Assembly: GCF_001904635.1 (NCBI RefSeq)
Contig: NZ_MRCB01000001.1
Location: 381,667-445,666, forward strand
DNA: 64,000 nucleotides
Direction: 5' to 3'
From: Hydrococcus rivularis NIES-593
GTDB taxonomy: Bacteria; Cyanobacteriota; Cyanobacteriia; Cyanobacteriales; Microcystaceae
The notes beneath the pieces are model-generated. The model ran no database searches. It was not told the DNA's origin and was given only the letters and a program-made list of their open reading frames with translations. Shown piece after piece: positions 43,340 through 51,790 of the stretch. Every line of letters begins with the position of its first letter. Position 1 is the first letter of the stretch. Made by a program: the position numbers and the translations under genes.

Positions 43340-45298
43340 ATGACTACTATTAACATTCCTGCCGGACAAACCGTAACTGAAGGCGTAATCTTAGATGAAT
43401 TTGGCGAATCTTTAAAAGTCGCAGGTCGTCTAGAGACAGATGCAACTCAACCCGCCGTCCTCACTCAAAATACACTCAATCAAATTGATGTCAAAGATAG
43501 CGGCGAGATTGTTAGTGCAGATCCAACTAATACAGCCATTCAAGTTGAAGGAATTGGTACTGTCATTAATAATGATGGCTTAATCAATGGCGGTTTCAAT
43601 GGCATTAACATTGCTAATGGCGATACCGCCTCTGCTCGTATCTTCAATACTGGCACGATTACCAGTGGCAGTCGCGCTGTCAATATTGGCGGTGTTGGCG
43701 GGGTACTTATTAACGAGGGATTGATTACAGGTTCGGCAGATCCTCGTAACGGAACGGTTTACGGCGATGTAACGGCTCGCAATATCTTTATTGAAAACCG
43801 TTCTACTGGCGTTATCGATGTTGGAGAAGGCTTAAATGGCGATGCTATCTCCTTAGAGTTGGGTGCTGAAGTCAATGGTTCGGTGGTTAACCGAGGATTG
43901 GTGCAGGGACGCGGTTTGCCCGATGGTGCGCCCGATAATAATACCAACCAAGCTTCTGCGGTGCGCCTCTACTGGGTTGGCGCTTCGGGTGCAGAAACGT
44001 CCGTTTTTAAAGGCAATATCGAAAACTATGGCACTTTTGCGGCGGAAAATGGCGCAGCCGTATTGATAGAAAACCGCACGCAACTTAATGGCGACATTAT
44101 CAATAGCGGCACGATTATTAGCGATAACCTTGCCAACGGAACGGGTATTCTCTTGGCAAATGGCAGCCAACTGACAGGAGAAATCGTTAACAGTGGCACG
44201 ATTAACGGCGGACGAGATGGGGTTAACTTCGCTAATGGCGGTCAAGTTAATGGCGTACTTCGCAACACTGAAGATGGCATTATCACCAGTAGCAGTCGTT
44301 CTGTTAATATCGGTGGCGATGAAGTAACGCTGATTAACGAGGGATTGATTACAGGTTCGGCAGATCCTCGTAACGGAACGGTTTACGGCGATGTAACGGC
44401 TCGCAATATCTTTATTGAAAACCGTTCTACTGGCGTTATCGATGTTGGAGAAGGCTTAAATGGCGATGCTATCTCCTTAGAGTTGGGTGCTGAAGTCAAT
44501 GGTTCGGTGGTTAACCGAGGATTGGTACAGGGACGCGGTTTGCCCGATGGTGCGCCCGATAACAATACTAACCAAGCTTCTGCGGTGCGTCTCTATTGGG
44601 TTGGCGCGTCGGGTGCAGAAACATCCGTTTTCAATGGCAATATCGAAAACTACGGCACTTTTGCCGCAGAAAATGGGGCAACTGTCTTGATTGAAGACCG
44701 CACTCAACTTAATGGTTGGATTATCAACCGTGGCACGATTGATGGCGGTGCTATTCCTGACGGAAAACTCGCGATCGATGCTAGCGAAGCTGAAGGATTC
44801 GTGCGGGTTCGCAACCAAGGAACGATTAACGGAGATGTCTTGCTGAGTGCTGGTAACGATCTCTTTGACGGTCGCGGTGGAACGGTCAACGGTTTGGTTT
44901 ACGGCGGCGACGGAAACGACACCCTCATCGGCGGTAACGGGAAAGACTATCTTGCTGGCGGTTTAGGTAATGACGTTTTGCGCGGCAATGGCGGTGATGA
45001 CTGGCTCGATGGCGGTGCGGGGAGCGACATTCTACGGGGTGGCGGCGGAGGCGATACTTTCCGCTTTGGCGGCGAGATTTTCCAAGACGGACAGCAAGAT
45101 CTCGATCGCATTCGAGGTTTCCAAGCAGGAGATACCTTCGACTTTAGCGAGTATCTACAAGTTGGCGGACAAATCAGCTTCGTTCGCGGTCAGCAAGATT
45201 TACTGATTAATTTGAGTAACGAAGATTTCGTCAACGTCCGAGGCAATCTCAATGCAGCCGAACAGCAACTTTTAAATCTTACTAGCACTGTGGTTTAA
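43340..45298 (+). CDS. RTX calcium-binding protein with internal duplication
   Basis: 652 residues without a signal peptide, typical for type I secretion. The N-terminal 500 residues are beta-rich repeats (NxGxI, VNRGLVxGxG, NYGTFAAENGA). A block of about 116 residues occurs twice with a period of 208 residues (624 nt). About residues 515-575 are RTX nonapeptides (GGDGNDTLIGGNGKDYLAGG and on), which bind calcium. The C-terminal part (GFQAGDTFDFSEY) is the usual secretion end. The ATG at 43340 starts MTTINIPAGQTV. No transporter is adjacent. Confidence 0.85.
   Translation: MTTINIPAGQTVTEGVILDEFGESLKVAGRLETDATQPAVLTQNTLNQIDVKDSGEIVSADPTNTAIQVEGIGTVINNDGLINGGFNGINIANGDTASARIFNTGTITSGSRAVNIGGVGGVLINEGLITGSADPRNGTVYGDVTARNIFIENRSTGVIDVGEGLNGDAISLELGAEVNGSVVNRGLVQGRGLPDGAPDNNTNQASAVRLYWVGASGAETSVFKGNIENYGTFAAENGAAVLIENRTQLNGDIINSGTIISDNLANGTGILLANGSQLTGEIVNSGTINGGRDGVNFANGGQVNGVLRNTEDGIITSSSRSVNIGGDEVTLINEGLITGSADPRNGTVYGDVTARNIFIENRSTGVIDVGEGLNGDAISLELGAEVNGSVVNRGLVQGRGLPDGAPDNNTNQASAVRLYWVGASGAETSVFNGNIENYGTFAAENGATVLIEDRTQLNGWIINRGTIDGGAIPDGKLAIDASEAEGFVRVRNQGTINGDVLLSAGNDLFDGRGGTVNGLVYGGDGNDTLIGGNGKDYLAGGLGNDVLRGNGGDDWLDGGAGSDILRGGGGGDTFRFGGEIFQDGQQDLDRIRGFQAGDTFDFSEYLQVGGQISFVRGQQDLLINLSNEDFVNVRGNLNAAEQQLLNLTSTVV
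43709..44681. repeat. Internal tandem duplication in the RTX gene
   Basis: The segment 43709 to about 44057 recurs at 44333 to about 44681 with only scattered substitutions, mostly near the ends. The offset is exactly 624 nt (208 codons), so the frame is kept. Confidence 0.9.
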
Positions 45299-45336
45299 AG
45301 TCTCTTGCATCAAGCTTAATTGCCTCAACAAGTAAT

Positions 45337-45360
45337 GCCCGCCCGCGCGGGCTTCTTTTA
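45337..45360 (+). terminator. Intrinsic terminator of the RTX gene
   Basis: GCCCG (45337-45341) pairs with CGGGC (45348-45352), followed by TTCTTTTAT, about 40 nt after the stop codon. Confidence 0.7.
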
Positions 45361-45394
45361 TGTTTTATCTATGCGATCGCAAGAATTAAGGCTG

Positions 45395-45468
45395 AAAAGT
45401 TAAGTCGATCTCATCGATAAAATCCTAACTTTTCTGTATCGAAATTTCTTCTTAAAAATCCTATAAAA
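45395..45468 (+). promoter_or_regulatory. Shared dyad element, site B, upstream of the lipase
   Basis: AAAAGTTAAG (45395-45404), 19 nt, CCTAACTTTT (45424-45433), CTGTATCGA (45434-45442), 19 nt, TATAAAA (45462-45468). Spacing is identical to site A. The loop holds TCGAT/ATCGA that extends the dyad. Confidence 0.7.
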
Positions 45469-45514
45469 AGAATATAGATTAATGCAAAATAATTTAATTC
45501 TAACAGGAGCAAAA

Positions 45515-46429
45515 ATGACAGCTATTAATTTCAAAGAAATCTTAGAATATGGCTTGCGATCGCAGCTAGCTTATACTATCAGTCAAATCGGATGGGATAT
45601 TACTGAAACATTAGGATGGAGAGTACCCAATCCATCTAAATTAATTATTCGCGAAGTGCGGCGATCGGAAGTAAATGTCATCGTTGAAGTGGACGATCTA
45701 ACTCAAACTCAATGGATTGCCGTTCGAGGTTCGAGTAATTTAAGAAACTGGTTGCTTAATTTTCGCTATATGCAACGTTCCTTCAACAAAAACTTTATGG
45801 ATCGTCGCGTCAATATCGACCTTCATACGGGGTTTTATATCGCTGCTGATGATGTTTATAAAGCCATTTTGCCACACCTAAACAAAGAGTATAAAACTCG
45901 AATTGCCGGACATAGTTTAGGAGGCGCGATCGCAGTTATTCTGATGATGTTCCTCAAAGAAGATGGCTATCAACTCGAAAAATGTATTACCTTCGGTCAG
46001 CCAAAAGTAACCGACCGAAAAGGCGCTCAAATGTGTCAGCATCTTCCGTTGCTTCGCATTATTAATCATGAAGATGTCGTTCCACTTTTGCCCCCAGGAA
46101 CCATTTTGACCAGATTACAAGGTGGCTATCATCATTTTGGCTCAAAGATCGTGCTAGGAGAAGAAAACGGTTACACGTATACTCAACCGCAAGCTTTAGA
46201 CAACTCGATGTATAACTTTTGGATGAGGTTAATTAGCGCGATCGGACAAAAGAATATTAGATATAGCACGGAAAATATTAAAGATCATAATCTCGCTTTC
46301 TATCTACTCAAAATTGCCGTAAATCTGGGAAATCCAGAGCAAAGTCTGGAAAAGTTATTGTGCAATTTATCTTATGAAACTGGAGAGTTTTACAGTCAAT
46401 TAAATTGTTTAAATTTTTCAAAAGTTTAG
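45515..46429 (+). CDS. Class 3 lipase family protein
   Basis: A lipase_3-type alpha/beta hydrolase. The nucleophile elbow is GHSLGGA near residue 140, preceded by VAVRGSSNLRNWLLNF-type strand and loop (VRGSSN), and followed by ITFGQPKVTDR and the catalytic aspartate/histidine region (NHEDVVPLLPP, then YHHFG). It probably hydrolyses acylglycerols or membrane lipids. The frame opens at 45482, but AGGAG (45505-45509) 5 nt before the ATG at 45515 fixes the start. No signal peptide is seen. 304 aa. Confidence 0.85.
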   Translation: MTAINFKEILEYGLRSQLAYTISQIGWDITETLGWRVPNPSKLIIREVRRSEVNVIVEVDDLTQTQWIAVRGSSNLRNWLLNFRYMQRSFNKNFMDRRVNIDLHTGFYIAADDVYKAILPHLNKEYKTRIAGHSLGGAIAVILMMFLKEDGYQLEKCITFGQPKVTDRKGAQMCQHLPLLRIINHEDVVPLLPPGTILTRLQGGYHHFGSKIVLGEENGYTYTQPQALDNSMYNFWMRLISAIGQKNIRYSTENIKDHNLAFYLLKIAVNLGNPEQSLEKLLCNLSYETGEFYSQLNCLNFSKV

Positions 46430-46571
46430 CTGCAATCTTTAAAAGTTAAATTCTTATTCTCGATATCATCTTAATAGGGGATAGTTGTTCTGGCTGGCTG
46501 TTTCGGTTATATCAATACTGCTTGCCTCCCATGCAAAAGGAGAAAGCAAACTAACCAAGGAGACACGAACT

Positions 46572-46958
46572 ATGATTGATGCGAACGAGGTTCTTAAGGG
46601 AATGTGCGAGAAGTATCAGGCAGCCGTTAACGCCAACGATTCAGTAGCCTATGGTCAGCTATTTGCCGCAGACGCAATTCGGATTCCACCGGGTTCAGAG
46701 CCTGAGCATGGACCGGACGAGATTGCAAAGAGCGAACAAAAGGACTATGATGTGGCGAAATGGAGTATCCAATCTCAACCCATTGATGCTCTGCGGATCG
46801 ACGAGCGATGGATATACGGAATCGCGCAAGTTGACGGGACTGCTATAGCCTACGCTGATGGGACAACGAATTCATTCAAATTAACAAAGACCTGGCTTCT
46901 CCACCAAGAGGCATCAGGGGAATGGTTGATTAAAAGACAGATGTGGAATCTCAAGTAA
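46572..46958 (+). CDS. NTF2-like/SnoaL-type (DUF4440) protein
   Basis: The 128 residues from the ATG at 46572 match the small NTF2-like fold (MIDANEVLKGMCEKYQAAVN, then LFAADAIRIPPGSEPEHGPD, then EWLIKRQMWNLK), related to SgcJ/YybH-type proteins. Such folds hold small ligands or act as enzymes; the ligand is unknown. Base composition (gagcctgagcatgg-type codons) differs from the neighbours, suggesting transfer. The frame opens upstream at a TTG (46485); GGAGA lies 12 nt before the ATG, so the start is only probable. Confidence 0.65.
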   Translation: MIDANEVLKGMCEKYQAAVNANDSVAYGQLFAADAIRIPPGSEPEHGPDEIAKSEQKDYDVAKWSIQSQPIDALRIDERWIYGIAQVDGTAIAYADGTTNSFKLTKTWLLHQEASGEWLIKRQMWNLK

Positions 46959-46965
46959 CGATCGT

Positions 46966-47011
46966 TGAGGTGGGTTTTCTTCTGCTGAAGAAAATAGAAA
47001 GTGCCACCTCA
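46966..47011. terminator. Two-part hairpin between convergent genes
   Basis: TGAGGTGG (46966-46973) pairs with CCACCTCA (47004-47011), and inside TTTTCTTC (46975-46982) pairs with GAAGAAAA (46987-46994). There is no clear T-run after the outer stem, so termination is only likely. Confidence 0.55.
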
Positions 47012-47054
47012 CAATTGCATTGCACCGGACTGAAGGGATTCGCTGGGGTCAAGT

Positions 47055-47660
47055 TTAAAGTTGCTGGCAGCCGCTTCGCTCTCCCAAAAGTTCTGTGTTT
47101 GTTTTCATTGAAATAATAGGCTTTTTCCATGTCAGCTTCTCGACTGCTTTGTCCAGAGGTGTGCCAGCAATGGAGTTTGTATAGTTGCTCATTGTCTTAA
47201 CTGCAATTCCCAAGATTACTTCAAGAGCTTGCTGGGCACAATAGCCTGCTCTGAAAAATGCCTTTAATTCGGCTTCTACTATCTTTCCTCGATTCAAGAT
47301 TAAAGACTGCGTGAATCGCCGCAATGCTTCAAGCTTTGGGTCTGATAATTCTGCTCCGCGCCTTAACGCCTCAATCTCATTGGGAGGCATACCAGCAAGC
47401 TGTGAAAGCTTCGTGTGCCAAGGAACACAATATTCACATTGGTTCTCAAAATTGGCTGTTTGATAAACAACCTGACGTTCGATAAGTGATAATGACGTAG
47501 TATCAAATAGCTCCCAGAGGCGAACGTATCCCTCAAGCAGCGCGGGAGATTCAGCCATTACCTTCTCCAAATTCGGAATCGTACCGAGGTTCTTTTTTGC
47601 TTGCTCCAGCAGTGGTTTAGAAGCCTCTGGTGCAGTAGTTTCATCGTGAATTGGAAACAT
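47055..47660 (-). CDS. Carboxymuconolactone decarboxylase (CMD) family protein
   Basis: An AhpD/CMD-type helical protein with the catalytic motif CEYCVPWH (CxxCxxxH) in the centre. Proteins of this type are peroxidases or disulfide reductants working with small thiols. The N-terminus MFPIHDETTAPEASKPLLEQ fits the family, so the ATG at 47660 is preferred over the open frame to 47798. It is divergent from the HxlR-type regulator gene at 47771, an arrangement typical of regulator and target. 201 aa. Confidence 0.8.
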   Translation of the reverse strand: MFPIHDETTAPEASKPLLEQAKKNLGTIPNLEKVMAESPALLEGYVRLWELFDTTSLSLIERQVVYQTANFENQCEYCVPWHTKLSQLAGMPPNEIEALRRGAELSDPKLEALRRFTQSLILNRGKIVEAELKAFFRAGYCAQQALEVILGIAVKTMSNYTNSIAGTPLDKAVEKLTWKKPIISMKTNTELLGERSGCQQL

Positions 47661-47770
47661 TTGTATTTTTTGCACTCCTAGCGATCGCTGATGTAGGTTA
47701 AGATAAAGGACTTCTAACTCAACTTCAAGACAATACTTTTTGGTAAGGTAGGTACTTTTTAGTTGCAAAT

Positions 47771-48130
47771 ATGAAATCGTCAGCGAACGCAGACTCAAAA
47801 ATTTTTTCTAACTATCCATCTGACCTAATCGCTATATTTGAGGATTGTCTTGGGTGCAAGTGGACGATCCATATTCTCGCGCAAATTCGTTGTGGGACAA
47901 TTCGCCCTAGCGCATTGGTGAAAACTGAAAAAGGGTTGAGTACAAAAGTATTGAATGAGTGTTTAATGAGACTGATTCAGTTCGGAATTGTAGAGAAATT
48001 AAGTTATCCAGAAGTTCCACCCCGCGTTGAGTACCGCTTAACCCCTTTTGGTCAAGAATTTGTTGAAATTCTCGATCGCATTGAAGCTTTACAGGATAAA
48101 TTCGGAAATCAAGCGCGATCGCTCCCATAA
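47771..48130 (+). CDS. HxlR-family transcriptional regulator
   Basis: A winged-helix regulator of the HxlR/DUF24 group. The DNA-binding part reads WTIHILAQIRCGTIRPSALV, LSTKVLNECLMRLIQFGIVE, then the wing VPPRVEYRLTPFGQEF. Two cysteines near the N-terminus (EDCLGCKW) sit where thiol- or aldehyde-sensing members keep theirs, so a redox or electrophile signal is plausible. It is divergent from the CMD gene with a 110-nt gap and probably controls it and itself. 119 aa. Confidence 0.85.
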   Translation: MKSSANADSKIFSNYPSDLIAIFEDCLGCKWTIHILAQIRCGTIRPSALVKTEKGLSTKVLNECLMRLIQFGIVEKLSYPEVPPRVEYRLTPFGQEFVEILDRIEALQDKFGNQARSLP

Positions 48131-48246
48131 AAACCTCAAAACACCACCATTCAGGTAAATTAAAGTAATTTAAGGAACGCGATCGCCTTGCTCAGAGCAT
48201 TTAGTCTCTGCTGATAGATAGCCTGTGCGGAAGCCGATCCTAACAT

Positions 48247-48588
48247 TTAGAGTGCCTGCTGCACCATTTCCAGATATTGCTTTTTCGGCTTCAGTCCTGC
48301 AATTCGAGCCAGTTCTTGCTTTTGTTTAAACAGTACTACAGTCGGAGCATTTCTAATCCCCAGTTCTATCGCCATTTCAGTTTCTTCAACTATATCGATT
48401 TCAACTAAGTGCAGGCGATCGACATATTCGGTTGCCAACCCCTCCAGCACAGGCTTGAGAGTAATACAGGAACCACAGTGCTGCGCAACGAACTTGACAA
48501 TAATCAGTTTATCCGAACTTTGCATCAGTATCTGCCAAGCTGCTTTGCCAGTATAAAAGGTTTCATTTAAGTAATAAGTTTCTTGCAT
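48247..48588 (-). CDS. Thioredoxin-like protein (CGSC)
   Basis: 113 residues with the thioredoxin fold. The active site is CGSC (in VAQHCGSCITLKPVL) instead of the common CGPC, and the cis-proline loop is NAPTVVLF. AGGAGA just before the ATG at 48588 supports that start; the longer frame upstream is out of place. It is the last member of a minus-strand set with ccdA and a TlpA-like gene, and is the likely cytoplasmic electron donor for CcdA. The serine may change the redox potential. Confidence 0.82.
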   Translation of the reverse strand: MQETYYLNETFYTGKAAWQILMQSSDKLIIVKFVAQHCGSCITLKPVLEGLATEYVDRLHLVEIDIVEETEMAIELGIRNAPTVVLFKQKQELARIAGLKPKKQYLEMVQQAL

Positions 48589-48626
48589 TTTTTGTCTCCT
48601 AAAAAGGCGATGAAATTTGAATTGAC

Positions 48627-49469
48627 TTAGAAAAACCAAAGCATACCAACAACCAGATAATATCCCCCTGCTAGGAGTAGAGCTATGCTGCCAATGCGGA
48701 CAATCCACTCCGAGTAGTTCAGCAAAAGTTTGGTTTGCTTTGCCAGTCCCGCCATTAGGCTTGTGAGAAAAATGACAATCGTGTAGCCGAGAGCATAACT
48801 GACCATTGTTAGCACTCCCATGATTTGAGATCCAGTTGCCGCCGCCGCCAGTACCGCAAATAAAACCGGACTCGCACAAGGAGAACTCACCAGTGCAAAG
48901 GTTACGCCGACTCCATAGGGACTCAAACCAGAGGTATTGACATTAACTTGAGGTAAAGGGATTTTGACAATTCCCAACAGGCTCAAACCCATTACTAAAA
49001 CGATCGCGCCGACGATGAGGTTAATATAGCCTCGGTATTCGACCATAACCACTCCGGCAAACGAGGAAACCAAACCAAAGAGACTGAGGATAGTTATCGT
49101 ACCGAGTACAAACAAACTTGCCTTAACAAAAGCATCTCGACGAGATTTAATATTGCGCGTGCCGATGTAGCTTAAGTTAACGGGTAGCATTGCCAAGATA
49201 CAGGGGGAAATACTGGCAATCAGTCCGCCAATAAAGGCTAGAGGAAAAAGCACTAGCGGATTAGTCGTATCCTGTTTGTCCAACCATTGCTGATAGCTGT
49301 TTTCCACTACCGAGATCGAGTATTCGATTTTCTTGGAGATGGGTTCGGCAAAGATTAAGGCGATCGCTAATCCTAGCAGTACGAAACCACCAAAAAACAA
49401 CCACTGTTTTTGTCGTCGAGAAATTTTACCCGTAGCAATTTTTTCGTCGGGTTTGCGGACGATTTTCAT
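48627..49469 (-). CDS. ccdA: Cytochrome c biogenesis protein CcdA (thiol transporter)
   Basis: A polytopic membrane protein that carries electrons from cytoplasmic thioredoxin to the outside. Both redox cysteines are in their usual places: ISPCILAMLPV and VSSPCASPVLF. About seven membrane spans are visible, with a longer cytoplasmic N-terminus (about 45 residues). The open frame reaches 49550, but GGAGAATCTTG before the ATG at 49469 makes that the start (280 aa). Neighbours on both sides are thioredoxin-fold proteins, confirming the role. Confidence 0.88.
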   Translation of the reverse strand: MKIVRKPDEKIATGKISRRQKQWLFFGGFVLLGLAIALIFAEPISKKIEYSISVVENSYQQWLDKQDTTNPLVLFPLAFIGGLIASISPCILAMLPVNLSYIGTRNIKSRRDAFVKASLFVLGTITILSLFGLVSSFAGVVMVEYRGYINLIVGAIVLVMGLSLLGIVKIPLPQVNVNTSGLSPYGVGVTFALVSSPCASPVLFAVLAAAATGSQIMGVLTMVSYALGYTIVIFLTSLMAGLAKQTKLLLNYSEWIVRIGSIALLLAGGYYLVVGMLWFF

Positions 49470-49582
49470 CAAGATTCTCCAAATTTTCGGGAATTCTGCG
49501 TTTCTAGAAATGCTGCTCGGATGCAAGCTAGATTTGAGCCAGAGCAGCATCGATCTGGATTGTTGCGATCGCGTACTAAAAA

Positions 49583-50134
49583 CTACTTTTTAGCGAGTTC
49601 GGTATTGAGGACGCTAGTGTAAGCTGACAAGTCGGGATTGTTTTTGTGTTGCGCTAAGATGTTGCCTGTAGCTGGATCGATAATCGTCACCGTTCCTGTT
49701 TTGGATTTGTTCGCCGCAAAAAACTCAGCAAGTCCCAACTGGCTAGCTTTGCTTTCCGACTGCTGTGAAGCAGATTTATCGCTTACGTCGAGGACGACAA
49801 AATGAACGCGATCGCCATATTGTTGTTTCAGTTGCGATAAAGTAGGTGCGATATTCTTGCAAGCCGGACACCAACTGGCATAGATATCAACTACGACGGG
49901 TTTTCCCTGTAGTTCTCTCGATAGGGTACCGCCGACGGAACCGAGTTTACCAGCACAGGGATTGGCTGAAGCGCAAGGATTAGCCGAAGCGCAAGGATTG
50001 GCTTGAGCGACTTCAATTCTAGAGGATACGATCGCAGTGGCAGAAGTTTTTACTGAGGCGATCGCAACGAGCGATACAGAAAAGACTAGGCTACTTAAAC
50101 ATAGCTTGAGCAATAAATTGGAAGGTCTGTGCAT
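49583..50134 (-). CDS. Exported thioredoxin-like (TlpA/ResA-type) protein with NPCA repeats
   Basis: The N-terminus is a signal or anchor (LLLKLCLSSLVFSVSLVAIA) followed by three copies of the short motif ANPCA. The thioredoxin domain has VVDIYASWCPACKNIAPTL, with a CPAC active site, and GTVTIIDPATGNIL near the C-terminus. It would act in the lumen or periplasm as the acceptor of electrons from CcdA, reducing cytochrome c apoproteins or other targets. The NPCA repeats add three cysteines of unclear function. It starts an apparent operon with ccdA and trx. 183 aa. Confidence 0.85.
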   Translation of the reverse strand: MHRPSNLLLKLCLSSLVFSVSLVAIASVKTSATAIVSSRIEVAQANPCASANPCASANPCAGKLGSVGGTLSRELQGKPVVVDIYASWCPACKNIAPTLSQLKQQYGDRVHFVVLDVSDKSASQQSESKASQLGLAEFFAANKSKTGTVTIIDPATGNILAQHKNNPDLSAYTSVLNTELAKK

Positions 50135-50412
50135 AGCGATCTCCTTGAATTTTGTCGTGTCTATCTTTCATGACGATCGCTAAGACGTTTTGGATTTAAA
50201 TCATCTGAAAAGTTATTGACGCGATCGTTTTAACATCAAGTATTGATGCTCTATTCCCATTCGCTCTGTGTTAATTTTTTGTAGAAAAAAACCCAATCCA
50301 ATTCGCTGCGCCAAGCGTCATATAGATAGAGAATAGTTGATGCTGCTACAGGAGGGAGATTGTGGAAAAAAGTTTCTTGCTAACTTGGAAATTATCGGCT
50401 TCTTGAGAAAGC

Positions 50413-51015
50413 ATGGAGCCTCAACTACCCAAATCCAACCCAACCGAACCTTCGTCTTTAACAGATGAAGCGTTGTTTGATGCGCTCAAAAAGGGAAATT
50501 CCTATGCGTTAAATGTTCTCTTCAATCGTTACGGTCGGCTCGTCTATGGATTAGCGCTCAAAATCCTGGGAAACTCTCAAGAAGCAGAAGACTTGACTCA
50601 AGATGTTTTTCTGGCATTGTGGCGCAATGCGTCTAGATATCCCGATTGTCGCTATTTCGTGCGCTATCTCGTTAGTATGACCCGATCTCGATCGCTCGAT
50701 AAACTTCGTTCTCGCAACCGACAGCTAAAACTCCTCGAACGATGGGGACAAACCATGACTCAAGAAACATCTTATCCTACGCCAGTCGAGCAAGCTACCC
50801 TAGCAGAGCGTCAAAAACGCCTTCGCGATGCTCTCTCCCAACTCCCAGACAAGCAGCGAAGAGCGATCGAGATGGCTTACGATGGAGGACTCACTCAGGC
50901 GGAAATTGCCCGAAAACTCGATCTTCCTCTAGGGACACTCAAAACTTGCACCCGTCAGGGGTTGCTGAAACTCAAACAAATTCTCTTAGATTCCAGTGCA
51001 GTAACCTATGAATGA
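50413..51015 (+). CDS. ECF-type RNA polymerase sigma factor
   Basis: Sigma-70 family of the extracytoplasmic function class, 200 aa. Region 2 is LFNRYGRLVYGLALKILGNS with the conserved QEAEDLTQDVFLALW, and region 4 is LPDKQRRAIEMAYDGGLTQA with EIARKLDLPLGTLKT. It overlaps the anti-sigma gene by 8 nt. The divergent neighbour is the trx/ccdA/TlpA unit across a 278-nt gap that probably includes the sigma factor's own promoter. It resembles the SigK/SigG-type group whose partner is an RskA anti-sigma factor. Confidence 0.9.
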   Translation: MEPQLPKSNPTEPSSLTDEALFDALKKGNSYALNVLFNRYGRLVYGLALKILGNSQEAEDLTQDVFLALWRNASRYPDCRYFVRYLVSMTRSRSLDKLRSRNRQLKLLERWGQTMTQETSYPTPVEQATLAERQKRLRDALSQLPDKQRRAIEMAYDGGLTQAEIARKLDLPLGTLKTCTRQGLLKLKQILLDSSAVTYE

Positions 51016-51790
51016 ATCTCCAGAACGCGATCGCATCAAATCCCTCGCGGCAGGTTTTGTCGTCGATGACCTCACCCCTGAAGAAGCTGAAGAGTTTCAG
51101 CAATTACTTGCTAACAATCCCGAACTCGTCAAAGAAGTCGATGACTTACAAGAAGTCTTGCGACAAGTCCTCGATGGTTTTACCGAGGTAGAAACACCAA
51201 CTCATCTATTACCAGCCATCCTCGCCAAGGCTGAAATTTCGAGCGATAAACCTACCGCAGCAAAACGATCTCGGATGCGATGGGGAAGAGTCGCTGGCAG
51301 TTTGGCGGCTTTGTTTGTTGCTGTTTTAGGGTTCGATTACTACCGCTTGCGTCAGAATTTGAGCGTTCTTACGGCAGATAACCAGCGTTTGCGCCAAGAA
51401 CTCAGTCAGTCTCAAGCTGTCAATACTTTGCTTCAAGAATCAGGAACTCGCCTATTTACCTTCAAGGGAGTCAACGCAACTAATACAGCTTCAGGCAGTA
51501 TTATGATGAATCCCGACCGAGAAAAAGCGGTAATGGTCGTTCGCAATCTACCTGCTCCTCCCCCAGGATACGTTTATTTGCTCTGGACGGTAATTGATAG
51601 TAGAAAGTTACCCTGCGGTGAGGTTAAGCCTTATTCTTGGGGAGACTTTACCTCTCAACTTCCCTTTACTTCTCAAATGTACGCAGAATTTTATCATCCT
51701 CAATTTAGAGGGTTAATCGTAACGCTAGAAAAAGATCCGAATTCTTCTCGTCCTACGGGTCCTATTGTGATGAAGAGTTCGCAGATATGA
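51008..51790 (+). CDS. RskA-type anti-sigma factor
   Basis: The cytoplasmic N-terminus (RDRIKSLAAGFVVDDLTPEE) is the anti-sigma domain. One membrane helix follows (WGRVAGSLAALFVAVLGFDY near 97-116), then a short coiled coil (LSVLTADNQRLRQELSQSQ) and the C-terminal RskA domain (AVMVVRNLPAPPPGYVYLLW). It holds the ECF sigma factor inactive until a signal at the outside. It overlaps sigma by 8 nt upstream and the cupin gene by 4 nt downstream, so the three genes form one operon. The exposed cysteine (LPCGE) could sense thiols (inference). Confidence 0.88.
   Translation: MNESPERDRIKSLAAGFVVDDLTPEEAEEFQQLLANNPELVKEVDDLQEVLRQVLDGFTEVETPTHLLPAILAKAEISSDKPTAAKRSRMRWGRVAGSLAALFVAVLGFDYYRLRQNLSVLTADNQRLRQELSQSQAVNTLLQESGTRLFTFKGVNATNTASGSIMMNPDREKAVMVVRNLPAPPPGYVYLLWTVIDSRKLPCGEVKPYSWGDFTSQLPFTSQMYAEFYHPQFRGLIVTLEKDPNSSRPTGPIVMKSSQI

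Noticed and set aside
43759-44818. Long open frames on the minus strand opposite the RTX gene
   Set aside because: They mirror the internal duplication and the repeat composition of the RTX gene; no start signals or family similarity.
48589-48879. N-terminal extension of the thioredoxin open frame
   Set aside because: It overlaps ccdA out of frame, and a clear AGGAGA-ATG at 48588 starts the thioredoxin fold.
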